This document shows positions 62,776 through 64,000 of a stretch of 64,000 bases of DNA, piece after piece. The stretch is from an uncultured Erythrobacter sp. (GTDB taxonomy: Bacteria; Pseudomonadota; Alphaproteobacteria; Sphingomonadales; Sphingomonadaceae): positions 2,329,501-2,393,500 of the forward strand of contig NZ_CANMPJ010000001.1 in NCBI RefSeq assembly GCF_947499705.1, in the 5' to 3' direction. Within the stretch, counting starts at the first letter, position 1; each line of letters begins with the position of its first letter. The notes beneath the pieces are model-generated. The model had not been told where the DNA came from. It did not search any database and worked only from the letters and a program-made list of their open reading frames with translations. Position numbers and translations under genes: made by a program.

Positions 62776-64000
62776 TTAACAGGGGGCAAGCCGCTCGGGA
62801 TCAACTTCGGCGATGGGCGAAGGCTGATACCCATAGCGAACCGCTTTCGCCTTGAATGGCGATGCCGCTTCGATAGGCACCACATAGAGCCGCGTCTCAC
62901 CATTCGGGCCGCCATAGCCAATCGATGCGCCAATGGTTGCAGAGGTGAGCACGGTTTTGCCATCCGTGCGCAGGCAGGCTTCCACTATCTCCGTCTGCGG
63001 CTGCACACCGCCCGGCCAGATACGGGCGACCAGATTGCGCTCTGGAATAAGGCCCATATCCCCGCTTGCTGCGATCCATTCTTCCAACCGTTCAGACAGG
63101 CGGCGCTTGATAGCTGCGAAGCGGGGATCATCCGCGAGATTGCGCACTTCATGCGGGTCAGCCTGAGTGTCGAACAGCATCTCACGCGGGGCAATCCCTT
63201 CGAGGTAGGAAGCCTGCAATGCTGACAGACGACCTTCAGTCTGAAGGCGCCGCATTTCGCGCATGATCGGGTTGACGTTCTGATAGCCGAGCGAGGGGAT
63301 CACCGGCGTGTCGCTGAAATAGCGGATATAATGCCAGCGTTCCTCGCGCACACCCCGAAACCGCTGTGGCACCTCGTCGAACCTGTCACCGGCCATATAG
63401 ATGGCCTCAGGTGCGGGATCGTCAAACAGTAGGCGTCCCTGGATATAATCTGGAATAGCCACGCCCGCCCAATCCAGAATGGTCGGGGCGAGATCGATGA
63501 AGCTGACGAGATCACCGCGCTGCGTCCCCGCTCCGAAACCGTCGGGAAAGCGCACCAGCAGAGGGACATGGGTTCCGCTGTCGAAGATGGTGCGTTTGTG
63601 GCGCGGCAATCCGTCACCGTGGTCGGTCGTGAAAATGATGATGCTGTCGGCGAAGCGACCCTCGGCCTCAAGACGGTCGAGCAGTTCACCGACCTGGCCA
63701 TCCATCACTCTGATATTGTCATAGAACCGCGCAAGGTTGGCGCGAACCGCCGGGGTGTCGGGCCAGTATGGCGGGATCTCGACGCGCGCCGGATCGGTCA
63801 GCGGAAAGTTCTTACCCGCATCGATCTGTGCGTTGAGCGGATTGCGCCGGGACACGACCGGATGCAGCGCTGGATCGGTGTCAGGGGGCCAGGTTCGCCC
63901 CTCATGCGTGACTTCGTGGTTGATCATCGCAAAAAACGGCTGGCCGGGTGCACGCTCGTTCCAATCCGCGCCCTTGGTGTTGCGATCCCACACGGTGAAG
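62776..64000 (-). CDS. Type I sulfatase, C-terminal part, cut by the right window edge
   Basis: At least 407 residues; the frame stays open to position 64000, so the N-terminus with signal and formylglycine motif lies outside. Visible sulfatase elements: FFAMINHEVTHEGR, IIFTTDHGDGLPRHK, VPLLVRFPDGFGAG and SFIDLAPTILDWAG. TTDHGDGLPRHKRTIFDSG resembles heparan N-sulfatase-like S1_8 enzymes. The last 90 residues form a beta domain (TVLTSATIGASIGYGG). Its stop is 158 bp upstream of the GH78 start on the same strand. The sulfated group it attacks is unknown. Confidence 0.85.
   Translation of the reverse strand, partial: FTVWDRNTKGADWNERAPGQPFFAMINHEVTHEGRTWPPDTDPALHPVVSRRNPLNAQIDAGKNFPLTDPARVEIPPYWPDTPAVRANLARFYDNIRVMDGQVGELLDRLEAEGRFADSIIIFTTDHGDGLPRHKRTIFDSGTHVPLLVRFPDGFGAGTQRGDLVSFIDLAPTILDWAGVAIPDYIQGRLLFDDPAPEAIYMAGDRFDEVPQRFRGVREERWHYIRYFSDTPVIPSLGYQNVNPIMREMRRLQTEGRLSALQASYLEGIAPREMLFDTQADPHEVRNLADDPRFAAIKRRLSERLEEWIAASGDMGLIPERNLVARIWPGGVQPQTEIVEACLRTDGKTVLTSATIGASIGYGGPNGETRLYVVPIEAASPFKAKAVRYGYQPSPIAEVDPERLAPC

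Noticed and set aside
1..64000. Mobile element, prophage or CRISPR signals
   Set aside because: No transposase, integrase, terminal inverted repeats, phage genes or regularly spaced repeats were found; any horizontal origin of the locus has no visible vehicle here.

Overview
The window looks like part of a Sphingomonadales (Erythrobacteraceae-like) alphaproteobacterial chromosome. This is inferred from the small DUF6356-type membrane protein, two large Caulobacter/sphingomonad-style TonB-dependent receptors with no SusD partner, LacI/DeoR/AraC regulators, Tat and lipoprotein signals on secreted enzymes, and GC-rich coding with many antisense shadow frames. The species cannot be named from sequence alone. 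I saw no rRNA, tRNA, CRISPR array, insertion sequence or phage gene.

Layout. 1-4946 is ordinary accessory chromosome: a cut putative sulfate exporter (YeiH-like), a DUF6356 protein, an Lrp/AsnC regulator, a beta-lactamase-fold serine hydrolase with a DUF1772 protein, an NmrA-like oxidoreductase and an AraC regulator. From 5271 to the right edge runs a carbohydrate-degradation locus of about 59 kb that is not complete at the right edge. Blocks: 5325-6725 dhuI-kduD (uronate); 7098-9574 DUF1800-DUF1501; 13299-9593 (minus) GH105, BNR-4 propeller, formylglycine-generating enzyme; 13463-14884 sulfatase; 18364-14892 (minus) heparinase II/III-like protein and GH5-like protein; 19609-18560 (minus) LacI regulator, divergent from a TRAP transporter (19787-22571); 22685-26825 NCS1-type transporter, DUF4861 lipoprotein, sulfatase; kduI and rhaM divergent at 27.7 kb; 38006-28125 (minus) BNR-4, GH106, DUF5060/GH-A-like, BNR-4, GH43; TonB receptor 1 (41490-38095, minus); 46300-41669 (minus) rhaD, rhaI, GH105; 46392-48946 rhaK, lldD; deoR (minus); beta-helix protein divergent from an MhpD-like hydratase; TonB receptor 2 (52875-55943); 62617-56047 (minus) GH78, sulfatase, GH3; and a sulfatase cut by the right edge.

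How it fits together (inference). The substrate should be a sulfated polysaccharide of rhamnose, uronic acid and probably xylose; the green-algal polysaccharide ulvan is the best match. TonB receptors import oligosaccharides; BNR-4 proteins and the heparinase-like protein are candidate lyases; sulfatases activated by the formylglycine-generating enzyme remove sulfate; two GH105 enzymes remove the unsaturated uronate; GH78 and GH106 release rhamnose; GH43 and GH3 may release xylose. Rhamnose goes through RhaM, RhaI, RhaK and a fused aldolase/dehydrogenase RhaD to DHAP plus L-lactate, which LldD oxidises to pyruvate. Unsaturated uronate goes through KduI or DhuI and then KduD to 2-keto-3-deoxygluconate. 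KDG kinase and KDPG aldolase are not in the window.

Two recurring upstream motifs suggest two regulons: a LacI-type palindrome (TGACACCGGTTACCA and a variant) at 5271, 19717 and 51655, and GATCATTTTCG-like sites at 22607, 41586, 46335, 49833, 52789 (weak) and 62670 that plausibly belong to the DeoR regulator.
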